A stretch of 48,046 nucleotides of DNA from an uncultured Sporosarcina sp. (GTDB lineage Bacteria; Bacillota; Bacilli; Bacillales_A; Planococcaceae): the NCBI GenBank assembly GCA_947644645.1, contig CANSAF010000014.1:1-48046 (forward strand), in the 5' to 3' direction. The position numbers and the translations under genes are program-made. Positions within the stretch are counted from its first letter, which is position 1. Every line of letters begins with the position of its first letter. Below the pieces are notes generated by a model. That model was given only the letters and a program-made list of their open reading frames with translations, had not been told where the DNA came from and made no database searches. This document shows positions 26,207 through 34,079 of this stretch, in pieces.

Positions 26207-26347
26207 ATGGCGCAAGAAATGGATCTGAAGAAAATCATCTCCAACTTGGCGAAATTAGGTGTTTCAGCAACGAAGACGAAATCCCGTCTTGAAGTGTTGA
26301 AAGTCCTCGTGCCGCCTGTACAAGACCCGCAAGTTCAATCGCAATAA
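26207..26347 (+). CDS. 46-residue basic protein of unknown function
   Basis: Begins MAQEMDLKKIISNLAKLGVS and ends PPVQDPQVQSQ. It has an amphipathic, Lys-rich helical body and a Pro/Gln tail, with no membrane segment or Cys. GAGGTGG lies 5 bases before ATG 26207, an extended -10 promoter lies upstream and a strong terminator follows, so it looks like a real monocistronic gene. I do not recognise the family. The frame is open 22 codons further upstream but without a ribosome binding site. Confidence 0.65.
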   Translation: MAQEMDLKKIISNLAKLGVSATKTKSRLEVLKVLVPPVQDPQVQSQ

Positions 26348-26370
26348 ATTTTAAAAGGAATTATAAATAA

Positions 26371-26417
26371 AAGATTGGCAATCATCATGTGAAGTGATGG
26401 ATGCCAGTCTTTTTTTG
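26371..26417 (+). terminator. Terminator after the 46-residue ORF
   Basis: AAGATTGGCAATCATCA pairs with TGATGGATGCCAGTCTT with two mismatches, followed by seven T residues. Confidence 0.85.
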
Positions 26418-26502
26418 TCAGTCTGTCGCCTAATCTTTCCTAGCGGCATATACTATCGATAAAAGACTTAAACCGTTTCAAACGAGTCAAGGGGCGATGC
26501 TT

Positions 26503-26676
26503 TTGAGACCAAATGATGACGAAAGAGAAGTGAGGTCTTTAAGTTTTGTAGAGAGAGTTGGACTATTAGGATCAATCCTATCAACAGTGGGTGAAACACT
26601 TGGAACAATGGCGGATATTATGGCGCTTGAAGAGAGTTTAGTGGATGAATTGGAACAACAGCAAAAAAATAGATGA
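26503..26676 (+). CDS. 57-residue protein of unknown function, probably frame-shortened
   Basis: TTG 26503 has AAGGGG 8 bases upstream (ATG 26497, in frame, is only 2 bases after it). The product starts MRPNDDEREVRSLSFVERVG and has a helix with LLGSILSTVGETLGTMADIM, ending LEQQQKNR. The frame breaks at a run of seven A (26663-26669): with one A fewer it would continue KKIDDLQKQIDEIRADMEKD to a stop at 26723-26725, a regular coiled-coil tail. I do not recognise the family. A terminator follows at 26765, after the longer frame. Confidence 0.55.
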   Translation: MRPNDDEREVRSLSFVERVGLLGSILSTVGETLGTMADIMALEESLVDELEQQQKNR

Positions 26677-26764
26677 TTTGCAAAAGCAAATCGATGAAAT
26701 ACGAGCAGATATGGAGAAAGATTGATGTTTTTTAACCTAAATCCTGCGAGAAATGCTAAATAAA

Positions 26765-26815
26765 ACAAGAAGCCCTTGCAAACTAAAATGTTTACATGAG
26801 CTTCTTGTATTTTAA
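26765..26815. terminator. Bidirectional terminator before the end of rodA
   Basis: ACAAGAAGC pairs with GCTTCTTGT, with an inner weaker GCAAAC/GTTTAC pairing, and is followed by a T-rich run; the genes on both sides converge. Confidence 0.65.
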
Positions 26816-27999
26816 TCTTCATCATCCGAGTCAAATAAGTATGTTTTATGATGGAACTTCATACTGAAAATTAAACCGATCGCAAGCATATTACTCATTA
26901 AAGAACTTCCTCCGTAACTAATAAACGGCAACGGAATCCCTGTAATCGGCATGACTTGAATCGTCATTCCAATATTTTCAAAGACGTGGAATGTAATTAA
27001 CGCGATAATTCCTGTACAAACATAGACACTATAAGGGTCTTTTAGTTCTAATGCGATTTTTGTCATATGATAAATTAAAAAGAAAAACAAACTAAGTACA
27101 ATACATGCACCAACAAAGCCATACTCTTCTCCAATCACTGTGAAAATGAAGTCTGTATGGTTTTCTACTACATACACTTCCCGTCCTTGGAAGCCTTTCC
27201 CAAACATCCCGCCAGAACCGATTGCATTTAACCCTTGAATGAGGTGAAGCCCTTCATCAGATTTGTATGAGTATGGGTCTAACCAGGAATAAATTCTTTC
27301 AAATTGGTAAGAGTCAAAACCTAATTTTGCCATGAAGTCTTGTGCATAAATGGCTCCCCATAATAAAAATGCAGCTGCTGATCCACCTACTGCAACGACA
27401 GGGGCAATTAATTTCCAAGAAACACCTGCGACTAAAACCATTGCTGCTGTAATCGCAATGAGTACAATCCCAGAACCTAAGTCAGGCTGTTTTGCGATAA
27501 AAGCAAGTGGCACAATGAGTACTAAAGCCATTTTCCCTAGAAGAATAATGTCTGTTTTAATTGTTCGAAGTTCAAACTTATCATGATGTCCTGCAATTAA
27601 ACGTGCCATCCCTAAAATAAAAAAGGTTTTAAAGAACTCGGCTGGTTGAATTCTACCGATTGGTTCAGGGAAATGAAGCCATCTTTTAACATTGGCATGC
27701 GTTTGACCAAGTTGGCCAACTCCTTCTGGTGCAAAATGTAAAAGAACGAGCGTAAAAATCCCGAATCCGTATAAATACCAAGAAACTTTTTTATATTGTT
27801 CAGGTTCGAAATAAATGGTAAATGCGACAATAAAGATACCAACCCCGTACCACATTAATTGTCGCGGCACATAGTTATTGCCGAATCGGTCAGATGTTTG
27901 TGCTGAGCCGATTGCAAGTAAGCTAATAATACAAAAAAGCAGTAAGATAAAAGCGAGTGTCCAATCAAAACGATCCGCTTGTTTGTTAGAGAGTCTCAT
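26812..27999 (-). CDS. rodA: Rod-shape-determining glycosyltransferase RodA (SEDS family)
   Basis: 395 residues and ten membrane helices. SEDS proteins polymerise lipid II into glycan strands during cell elongation. The family marks are AKQPDLGSGIV, GLNAIGSGGMFGKGF, ENHTDFIFTVIGEEYGF (the sequence context of the catalytic Asp region) and the C-terminal GIPLPFISYGGSSLMSN. The ENHTDFIF form favours RodA over FtsW and SpoVE. AAAGGTGATT lies 9 bases before ATG 27999. It is divergent from ddl, another cell wall gene. Confidence 0.9.
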   Translation of the reverse strand: MRLSNKQADRFDWTLAFILLLFCIISLLAIGSAQTSDRFGNNYVPRQLMWYGVGIFIVAFTIYFEPEQYKKVSWYLYGFGIFTLVLLHFAPEGVGQLGQTHANVKRWLHFPEPIGRIQPAEFFKTFFILGMARLIAGHHDKFELRTIKTDIILLGKMALVLIVPLAFIAKQPDLGSGIVLIAITAAMVLVAGVSWKLIAPVVAVGGSAAAFLLWGAIYAQDFMAKLGFDSYQFERIYSWLDPYSYKSDEGLHLIQGLNAIGSGGMFGKGFQGREVYVVENHTDFIFTVIGEEYGFVGACIVLSLFFFLIYHMTKIALELKDPYSVYVCTGIIALITFHVFENIGMTIQVMPITGIPLPFISYGGSSLMSNMLAIGLIFSMKFHHKTYLFDSDDED

Positions 28000-28160
28000 T
28001 CTATTTTAATCACCTTTTTTACTGAAATGACATATATTTTATGCTGAAAAATAGTTTACAATAAAAATACAATCTACTACTAGTATACCGTAAAATGGAC
28101 GATTGTGCTTGAGAAGAAGTTGCCGACTTTAGAGGAGAAATTTATTTTGATAACAATCGT

Positions 28161-28189
28161 TTCTGTAAGCATGCATCTCATGGTAAACT
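28161..28189 (+). promoter_or_regulatory. Possible promoter of ddl-murF
   Basis: TTCTGT and TAAACT separated by 17 bases, with a TGG extended -10 element. The -35 is weak. Confidence 0.4.
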
Positions 28190-28227
28190 AGAAGATAATA
28201 ATTAAATTGAGAACGGTGGGAAACAAA

Positions 28228-29289
28228 TTGAAAAAAAGATTAGGTTTAGTTTATGGTGGTAAATCTGCGGAACATGAAGTTTCTTTATCGACAGCACTTG
28301 CGGTGATGCAGGCAGTCGATTTTTCGAAATATGAAGTGATTCCCGTTTATATTACGTATGACGGAGAATGGCGCAAAGGAAAAGCGCTTGAAACGCCAGT
28401 AAAAACAATTGAAGAGTTGAGATTACCAGGTGCAGGTAAAAAAGATAATATCGATCAGTTTATTAATGGAGATGGTTTACCAGATATCGTTTTTCCAGTT
28501 TTACATGGTACGAACGGTGAAGACGGAACAGTTCAAGGGTTCTTTGAGGTGTTAAATATTCCATACGTTGGCAATGGCGTACTTGCGTCATCCGCAGGTA
28601 TGGATAAAGTTTCGATGAAGCAATTATTTGCACAAGTCGGCTTAAATCAAGTGCCTTATGTTCATTTTATCCGCAGTCAATGGCAAGAAAATCGTGAGAC
28701 ATATCTTGCAGAAATGGAAAATACGTTAACTTGGCCCATGTTTGTTAAACCGGCAAATTTAGGTTCAAGTGTAGGCATTAGTAAAGCGGATGATCGAGAA
28801 GCGTTAATCGAAGCAGTAGATTATGCTTTGAAATTCGACCGTCGCGTCATTGTGGAGCAAGGTGTGGACGCAAGAGAGATTGAAGTAGCTGTAAAAGGAA
28901 ATGATCTCCCAGCTTGTTCAGTTCCTGGTGAGATTAAGCCACTTGCGCAGTTTTATGATTACGAAGCAAAATATCAAGATAATAGCACGGAACTTGTTAT
29001 TCCGGCAGTTGTTTCCGATGCAGTTCAGAAAGAGATGGATGATATGGCGGTTCGCGCGTTTAAAGTATTGGATTGTGCTGGACTTGTGCGCGCAGACTTT
29101 TTCGTTACGAAAGACGATGAAGTGTTAATTAACGAAGTTAATACGATGCCAGGATTTACGCCGGTAAGTATGTTCCCGTTATTATGGCAAAAAACAGGTG
29201 TTTCTTATCCTGAATTGATTGATGAATTAATTGAACTTGCATTTGAGCGCCATGCTGAAAAAGCTCAACTACAATATACGAGAGATTGA
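28228..29289 (+). CDS. ddl: D-alanine--D-alanine ligase
   Basis: 353 residues, ATP-grasp fold. It makes the D-Ala-D-Ala dipeptide for peptidoglycan precursors. Marks are GLVYGGKSAEHEVSLSTA at the N-terminus, LHGTNGEDGTVQG, MFVKPANLGSSVGISKA, YDYEAKYQDNSTE (omega loop with the Tyr of D-Ala-specific enzymes, not the D-lactate type) and NEVNTMPGFT. TTG 28228 has GGTGGG 7 bases upstream; the frame opens 7 codons earlier without a site. It works just before MurF, the next gene. Confidence 0.94.
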   Translation: MKKRLGLVYGGKSAEHEVSLSTALAVMQAVDFSKYEVIPVYITYDGEWRKGKALETPVKTIEELRLPGAGKKDNIDQFINGDGLPDIVFPVLHGTNGEDGTVQGFFEVLNIPYVGNGVLASSAGMDKVSMKQLFAQVGLNQVPYVHFIRSQWQENRETYLAEMENTLTWPMFVKPANLGSSVGISKADDREALIEAVDYALKFDRRVIVEQGVDAREIEVAVKGNDLPACSVPGEIKPLAQFYDYEAKYQDNSTELVIPAVVSDAVQKEMDDMAVRAFKVLDCAGLVRADFFVTKDDEVLINEVNTMPGFTPVSMFPLLWQKTGVSYPELIDELIELAFERHAEKAQLQYTRD

Positions 29290-29300
29290 GGTCGTTAGCA

Positions 29301-30677
29301 GTGAAAGAAAGTTTGAAAACAGTTGCGAATTGGTTACAAGTAGAAGGGCAACTTATCGAAAATATTATGATTCATGGCGTTTCTATTGACTCGCGTCATA
29401 TTACAAAAGGAGACTTATTTATTCCTTTTCGCGGAGAGCAAGTAAATGGTCATCGTTACGTCGAAAATGCATTTGAAAAAGGTGCAGCCGCTTCTTTATG
29501 GTTAAAAGATGAACCGAATCCACCAAAAGATATCCCGTTATTGTTTGTAGAGGACGCTGAACTTGCACTACAGCAAATGGCGCGTAAATACAGAGAAGAA
29601 TTATCTTGTAAAGTAATTGGCATTACAGGATCAAATGGTAAAACATCTACAAAAGATTTAGTTGCAAGTGTTTTATCGCCTTATTTCAAAGTGAAGAAGA
29701 CGGAAGGTAATTTTAATAATGAACTCGGTCTTCCGCTAACGATTTTGTCTTTGGAAAAGGATACAGACGTCGCTGTATTGGAAATGGGTATGAGCGGTTT
29801 CGGTGAAATTTCATTTTTATCGACACTTGCAAAACCAGATTTTGCCGTTATTACAAACATCGGAGAAGCACATATGCAAGATCTTGGTTCACGAGCGGGG
29901 ATTGCAAAGGCGAAATTTGAAATAATCGATGGACTTCATGCGGCAGGTAAATTATTTTATGACGGCGACGAACCGCTTTTAACACCGCTTATAGCGGAAG
30001 CAAAAGTAAATGCTTACGCTTTTGGCTATGAAGAAAATAATGACTTGGCACTTCATACGGTTCATACAACGGATGCAGGAAGCGAGTTTTCTGTAAAAAG
30101 GCTACTTGAAGGGACATTTACGATTCCAGTTTACGGTGCACATCAAGTGAAAAACACACTTGCGGCAATTTTAATCGCAAAAGAGCTTGGGCTTTCGAAT
30201 GGGCAAATGTCAGAGGCGCTTCAAGCTGCTGAACTTACAGCAATGCGTATGCAGCCAATCATTGGAGAAAATGGTGCATTGTTTATCAATGATGCGTATA
30301 ATGCCGCACCAACTTCTATGACAGCAGCATTATCCTTTATAAAAGAAACTGAACTCAGACAAGAAAAATGGGTTGTGTTGGGCGATATGTTGGAGCTTGG
30401 GGAAGATGAACAGGCTTACCATGAAGCTTTAAGCGAGAAAATCGGTCAAATGAACTTGACAGGAATTGCTTTATATGGTTCGCGTATGAAATGGCTATAT
30501 GACAAGCTGAAAGGGCAAGTTGAAAGTCAGCTCGTGTGGTCTGAAGGGTCATATGAACCGATTGTGGAATTGCTGAAGCAATATACAAATGATGAATCTG
30601 TTATTTTATTAAAAGGTTCCAGAGGCATGGCTTTAGAGAAAGTGCTTGAGCAGTTTACGAAGCAGGAAATGCAGTGA
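29301..30677 (+). CDS. murF: UDP-MurNAc-tripeptide:D-Ala-D-Ala ligase MurF
   Basis: 458 residues. It adds the Ddl product to UDP-MurNAc-tripeptide, the last cytoplasmic step of the precursor pentapeptide. The ATP loop GITGSNGKTSTKD lies near residues 107-119, followed by EGNFNNELGLPLT, EMGMSGFGEI, NIGEAH and INDAYNAAPTSM. GTG 29301 has GAGG 9 bases upstream and follows ddl by 11 bases, so the two are one operon. It overlaps the next gene by 4 bases. Confidence 0.94.
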   Translation: MKESLKTVANWLQVEGQLIENIMIHGVSIDSRHITKGDLFIPFRGEQVNGHRYVENAFEKGAAASLWLKDEPNPPKDIPLLFVEDAELALQQMARKYREELSCKVIGITGSNGKTSTKDLVASVLSPYFKVKKTEGNFNNELGLPLTILSLEKDTDVAVLEMGMSGFGEISFLSTLAKPDFAVITNIGEAHMQDLGSRAGIAKAKFEIIDGLHAAGKLFYDGDEPLLTPLIAEAKVNAYAFGYEENNDLALHTVHTTDAGSEFSVKRLLEGTFTIPVYGAHQVKNTLAAILIAKELGLSNGQMSEALQAAELTAMRMQPIIGENGALFINDAYNAAPTSMTAALSFIKETELRQEKWVVLGDMLELGEDEQAYHEALSEKIGQMNLTGIALYGSRMKWLYDKLKGQVESQLVWSEGSYEPIVELLKQYTNDESVILLKGSRGMALEKVLEQFTKQEMQ

Positions 30678-31375
30678 AAACAGGCGTTTTATTTATTCAC
30701 GGGTTTACCGGAGGCACGTATGAAGTGCAGCCCTTCGTTTCTTATGTGAAAAAGCATACGGATTGGTCTGTAGAAGTCCCGACTTTACCTGGGCATGGTG
30801 TGACGTTGAATTTACGCAATGTATCTGCCGAGAACTGGTTAATGGAAGCGGAACTCGCCATGAGAAGATTGAAGAAACGTGTTGACCGTGTGATTATTGT
30901 AGGATTTTCAATGGGTGGATTAATTGCGATGTATCTCGCCCTTAGATATCGGGTAGATCGTTTAATATTACTCAGCGCGGCGGCGAAGTATATTAGTCCA
31001 CTTGTTTTATTGGAAGACGCTAAAATTATTTTAACGGAATCCGTTACGAAAAAATATACATCGAATACGTTTTACCATTTATACAATTACAAATTAACGC
31101 ATACGCCGATTAAAGCGGTCTTTGAGTTTTTGAAAATCGTTAAAACGGTGAAGCCTTATTTTGATTATATTACTTGTCCAGTTTGTATTGTTCAAGGTGA
31201 AAAAGATGGCATTGTACCTTTTTCGACTGCGCAACATTTATATGAAAAACTTGGCGGAGAAGAAAAGTTGATGATCACTTCGCCCACTGGAAAACATCAT
31301 ATTTGCTACAGTGAAGATCATGAAAAATGGTTTTCTGAGGCATTATTGTTTATGAAGAAATGTACGATAAGGTGA
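30674..31375 (+). CDS. Alpha/beta hydrolase, carboxylesterase (Est30/YvaK-like)
   Basis: 233 residues. The oxyanion region LFIHGFTGGTYEV, the nucleophile elbow GFSMGG (Ser79), the acid in GEKDGIVP (Asp178) and a His in GKHHICYSED (near 208-209) make a complete catalytic triad of the monoacylglycerol lipase/carboxylesterase type. It is coupled to murF by a 4-base GTGA overlap and ends the operon at a strong hairpin. Esterase activity is likely; a link to cell wall synthesis is only suggested by position. Confidence 0.85.
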   Translation: MKTGVLFIHGFTGGTYEVQPFVSYVKKHTDWSVEVPTLPGHGVTLNLRNVSAENWLMEAELAMRRLKKRVDRVIIVGFSMGGLIAMYLALRYRVDRLILLSAAAKYISPLVLLEDAKIILTESVTKKYTSNTFYHLYNYKLTHTPIKAVFEFLKIVKTVKPYFDYITCPVCIVQGEKDGIVPFSTAQHLYEKLGGEEKLMITSPTGKHHICYSEDHEKWFSEALLFMKKCTIR

Positions 31376-31401
31376 AACTTCAATCAGAGAATATAAAAGA
31401 G

Positions 31402-31450
31402 AAAGGCGCTAAGAAAGTAACGTATTGAGACTTTCTTAGCGCCTTCTTTA
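31402..31450 (+). terminator. Terminator of the ddl-murF-esterase operon
   Basis: A 16-base perfect stem AAGGCGCTAAGAAAGT/ACTTTCTTAGCGCCTT with an 11-base loop, followed by CTTTATG; the T-tract is short. Confidence 0.7.
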
Positions 31451-31481
31451 TGCTTAATCTTAAATCGTTTGGGCGCATTGT

Positions 31482-31510
31482 TTGCAGGGAATCGATTTGC
31501 GTGGTACACT
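31482..31510 (+). promoter_or_regulatory. Sigma-A promoter upstream of cshA
   Basis: TTGCAG and TACACT separated by 17 bases, with a TGG extended -10. It lies about 300 bases before cshA. Confidence 0.7.
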
Positions 31511-31538
31511 CTAGTGAGCATTGGATACATTTCACGGG

Positions 31539-31570
31539 ACTCTTCATCATAGGGAAGAGTACTTTTTTTT
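31539..31570 (+). terminator. Promoter-proximal terminator in the cshA leader
   Basis: ACTCTTC and GAAGAGT pair over an 8-base loop, followed by AC and eight T residues. It begins only about 25 bases after the expected transcription start, so most transcripts might end here, as in attenuation or a short RNA. Confidence 0.7.
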
Positions 31571-31806
31571 GAATAAAACGGTTTGTTCATCGATAATTTA
31601 CATTTGTTCGTTGCTCGAACCGCTCGGCAAAGACCGGGCTTTCCCTTTCAACTATACACTCTACGTAAATTAAAAAGCATTCACAATAGAGGCTGTAAAA
31701 AATATCGGAAACGTTCCCTTTATATATAGACTGGCTCGAGTTTGCCGCGCTTTCATTTGCAAATGTAACCAATTGTCAAATGAAGAAAAAAGGAGATTGA
31801 AAAGTT
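31571..31806 (+). other. Long 5' leader of cshA, no gene seen
   Basis: About 235 bases between the early terminator and cshA. It holds short inverted repeats (GGAAACGTTCC near 31708 and the palindrome CATTTGCAAATG near 31754) but no convincing ORF. Long leaders are common for DEAD-box and cold-shock genes. The minus-strand ORFs here lack ribosome binding sites. Confidence 0.45.
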
Positions 31807-33333
31807 TTGACTAAATTTTCAGAGCTAAATATTAGCGAATCAACACAACGTTCTTTAAGCCGCATGGGGTTTGAGGAAGCAACACCTATCCAAGAAGGTA
31901 CAATTAAACTTGGTTTAGAAGGGCGAGACATTATCGGTCAAGCACAAACAGGAACGGGAAAGACAACGGCATTTGGTGTTCCGATTATCGAAAATATTGA
32001 TACGAGCAATCGCGCAATTCAAGCACTTGTTATTGCACCAACACGTGAGTTAGCAATTCAAGTTTCTGAAGAACTATACCGTATCGGAAACGATAAACGT
32101 GCAAAAGTATTATCTGTTTACGGTGGGCAAGATATCGGTAGACAAATCCGTGCACTACGCAATAACCCACAAATTATTGTAGGTACACCAGGACGTTTAC
32201 TTGACCATATTAAACGTAAAACGATGAAATTGGATCATGTCCAAACATTAGTATTAGATGAAGCAGACGAAATGTTAAACATGGGCTTCATTGAAGACAT
32301 TAATGCAATTATGGCAAGTGTTCCAGCTGAGCGCCAAACATTATTATTCTCAGCGACAATGCCAGGACCAATCCGTAAAATCGCGGAAACGTTTATGAAA
32401 GAACCTGAAGTTGTTAAGATTAAATCAAAAGCAATGACAGTTGACAATATCGATCAGTATTTTGTAAAAGCACAAGAACGTGAGAAATTTGATGTTTTAT
32501 CACGTATTATTAACGTAGATCAGCCTGAACTTGCAATTGTTTTCGGTCGTACGAAACGTCGTGTAGATGAACTATCTCACGCATTAACAATTCGCGGTTA
32601 TCTTGCAGAAGGAATTCACGGCGACTTAACACAAGCCAAAAGAATGTCTGTCCTTCGTCAATTTAAAGAAGGTAAAATTGATATTTTAGTGGCAACAGAT
32701 GTTGCGGCGCGTGGATTAGATATTTCAGGCGTTACACATGTTTATAACTTTGATATTCCACAAGATCCAGAAAGCTATGTTCACCGTATCGGTCGTACAG
32801 GACGTGCTGGAAAGAGTGGTAAAGCAGTAACATTCGTAACACCACGTGAAATGGGGTACTTACGTATCGTTGAAGAAACAACGAAAAGACGTATGACACC
32901 ACTTATTCCACCAACTTCAGACGAAGCGCTTTTAGGTCAGCAACGTCTTGCAGTGGAACAATTAACTGAAGTCATTCAGAAAAACGAATTACATGATTAT
33001 AAACAACTTGCAGCGGGTCTACTTGAAGACCATGATGCAATTGAAATTGTTGCAGCAGCACTTAAAAATATGACACGTGAGCCGGATGATACACCGGTTA
33101 AAATTACAGAAGAGCGTCCATTACCATCAAGAAATCGTCGCGATCGTGGCGGCTATAAAGGTGGTAACCGTGGTGGCGGTGGCGGAAGTCGTCGTCCATT
33201 CCGTGGGGGCAGCAGAGATGGCGGAAGTCGTCGCGGTGAGCGCGGTGAAGGTGGACGCGGCGGAAGTCGTCGTAGTAGTAGCCGCGAAGGCGGAAGCCGT
33301 AGCAGAAGTCGTTCAAGACGTCAGCCAGAATAA
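31807..33333 (+). CDS. cshA: DEAD-box RNA helicase CshA
   Basis: 508 residues. ATP-dependent RNA helicase of the RNA degradosome and ribosome assembly, important in the cold. Motifs in order: Q motif (GFEEATPIQ), AQTGTGKT (46-53), PTRELA, TPGR, DEAD (151-154), SAT, then DVAARGLDI and HRIGRTGR in the second RecA domain. The last 70 residues form a basic Arg/Gly/Ser-rich tail for RNA binding, as in CshA. TTG 31807 lies 12 bases after AAAGGAG, a rather long spacing. Two hairpins follow. Confidence 0.94.
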   Translation: MTKFSELNISESTQRSLSRMGFEEATPIQEGTIKLGLEGRDIIGQAQTGTGKTTAFGVPIIENIDTSNRAIQALVIAPTRELAIQVSEELYRIGNDKRAKVLSVYGGQDIGRQIRALRNNPQIIVGTPGRLLDHIKRKTMKLDHVQTLVLDEADEMLNMGFIEDINAIMASVPAERQTLLFSATMPGPIRKIAETFMKEPEVVKIKSKAMTVDNIDQYFVKAQEREKFDVLSRIINVDQPELAIVFGRTKRRVDELSHALTIRGYLAEGIHGDLTQAKRMSVLRQFKEGKIDILVATDVAARGLDISGVTHVYNFDIPQDPESYVHRIGRTGRAGKSGKAVTFVTPREMGYLRIVEETTKRRMTPLIPPTSDEALLGQQRLAVEQLTEVIQKNELHDYKQLAAGLLEDHDAIEIVAAALKNMTREPDDTPVKITEERPLPSRNRRDRGGYKGGNRGGGGGSRRPFRGGSRDGGSRRGERGEGGRGGSRRSSSREGGSRSRSRSRRQPE

Positions 33334-33340
33334 ATCAGGG

Positions 33341-33396
33341 GAGGTTGTCTCGAAAAGTCTAAGTATAGGGCTTTTCGAGGCATCTCGCCTTTTTTA
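33341..33396 (+). terminator. Terminator of cshA, first of two
   Basis: GAGGTTGTCTCGAAAAG pairs with CTTTTCGAGGCATCTC with bulges, followed by GCC and six T residues. Confidence 0.78.
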
Positions 33397-33485
33397 TTTT
33401 TACCCATTTTATAAGGTTTGTTGCTTTTAGCTAAGAAGTGGAAACTTTGTAAAAGAAGCGTAAGAAGGGCATAAGTAAATAAGTC

Positions 33486-33538
33486 GGAGGCTGCTCCAAA
33501 AGTTTAGATTTAGAACTTTTGAGGCGGCCTTCTTTTTT
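33486..33538 (+). terminator. Second hairpin terminator after cshA
   Basis: GAGGCTGCTCCAAAAGTT pairs with AACTTTTGAGGCGGCCTT with few mismatches, then six T residues. It lies in the 281-base gap before ydbS, which shows no other gene. Confidence 0.8.
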
Positions 33539-33614
33539 AATTTCCATCTGAATGAAACATTTTCTTAAGTTTCTCGTATACAATGATAGAAGGAGTAGAA
33601 AGGAGAATGAACGG

Positions 33615-34079
33615 ATGAACCAGATTTCTGAAAAAGGATTACGTGTCTGGCGCGTATACGGGATAATACAAACATTCATCGTTTTATTACTCGCGATAGG
33701 TGCGGGTGTTTTAACATACATATTTGAATGGCCAGCATATATTTATGCAATTGCAGCGGTAATTGTCGTTTTTTATGCATATTTTTTCGTATATTTATTC
33801 CCTAAAATTAAGTGGATGAGATGGCGTTATGAAGTACGTGAATCTGAAATTGAATTGCAACATGGACTATTTATTGTTAAAAGAACACTAATTCCGATGG
33901 TGCGCGTCCAACATGTCGATACTTCCCAAGGACCTATTTTAAGGAAATATGGTTTGGCTGGGATTACCATTTCAACGGCTGCGACCAATCATGAAATTCC
34001 AGCACTTATTGTAGCAGAAGCTGATGAATTAAGAAGTAGAATTTCGGGCTTGGCAAGGGTGGCGGATGATGATGTTTAA
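33615..34079 (+). CDS. ydbS: bPH2 (DUF304) membrane protein YdbS
   Basis: 154 residues with two N-terminal membrane helices (about 17-37 and 43-62) and a bacterial PH-like domain (YEVRESEIELQHGLFIVKRT, then VRVQHVDTSQGPILRKYGLA). In B. subtilis ydbS and ydbT follow cshA in the same order; YdbS/YdbT are implicated in resistance to certain bacteriocins. ATG 33615 has GGAG 9 bases upstream. It overlaps ydbT by about 14 bases. Confidence 0.86.
   Translation: MNQISEKGLRVWRVYGIIQTFIVLLLAIGAGVLTYIFEWPAYIYAIAAVIVVFYAYFFVYLFPKIKWMRWRYEVRESEIELQHGLFIVKRTLIPMVRVQHVDTSQGPILRKYGLAGITISTAATNHEIPALIVAEADELRSRISGLARVADDDV

Noticed and set aside
31384-31772. Two minus-strand ORFs in the cshA leader
   Set aside because: No ribosome binding sites, no recognisable product, and they cover the esterase terminator and the cshA promoter region.
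33077-33430. Plus-strand ORF of 117 codons in the cshA tail
   Set aside because: It is an alternate frame through the repetitive Arg/Gly codons of the helicase tail, giving a Val/Ala-rich artefact.
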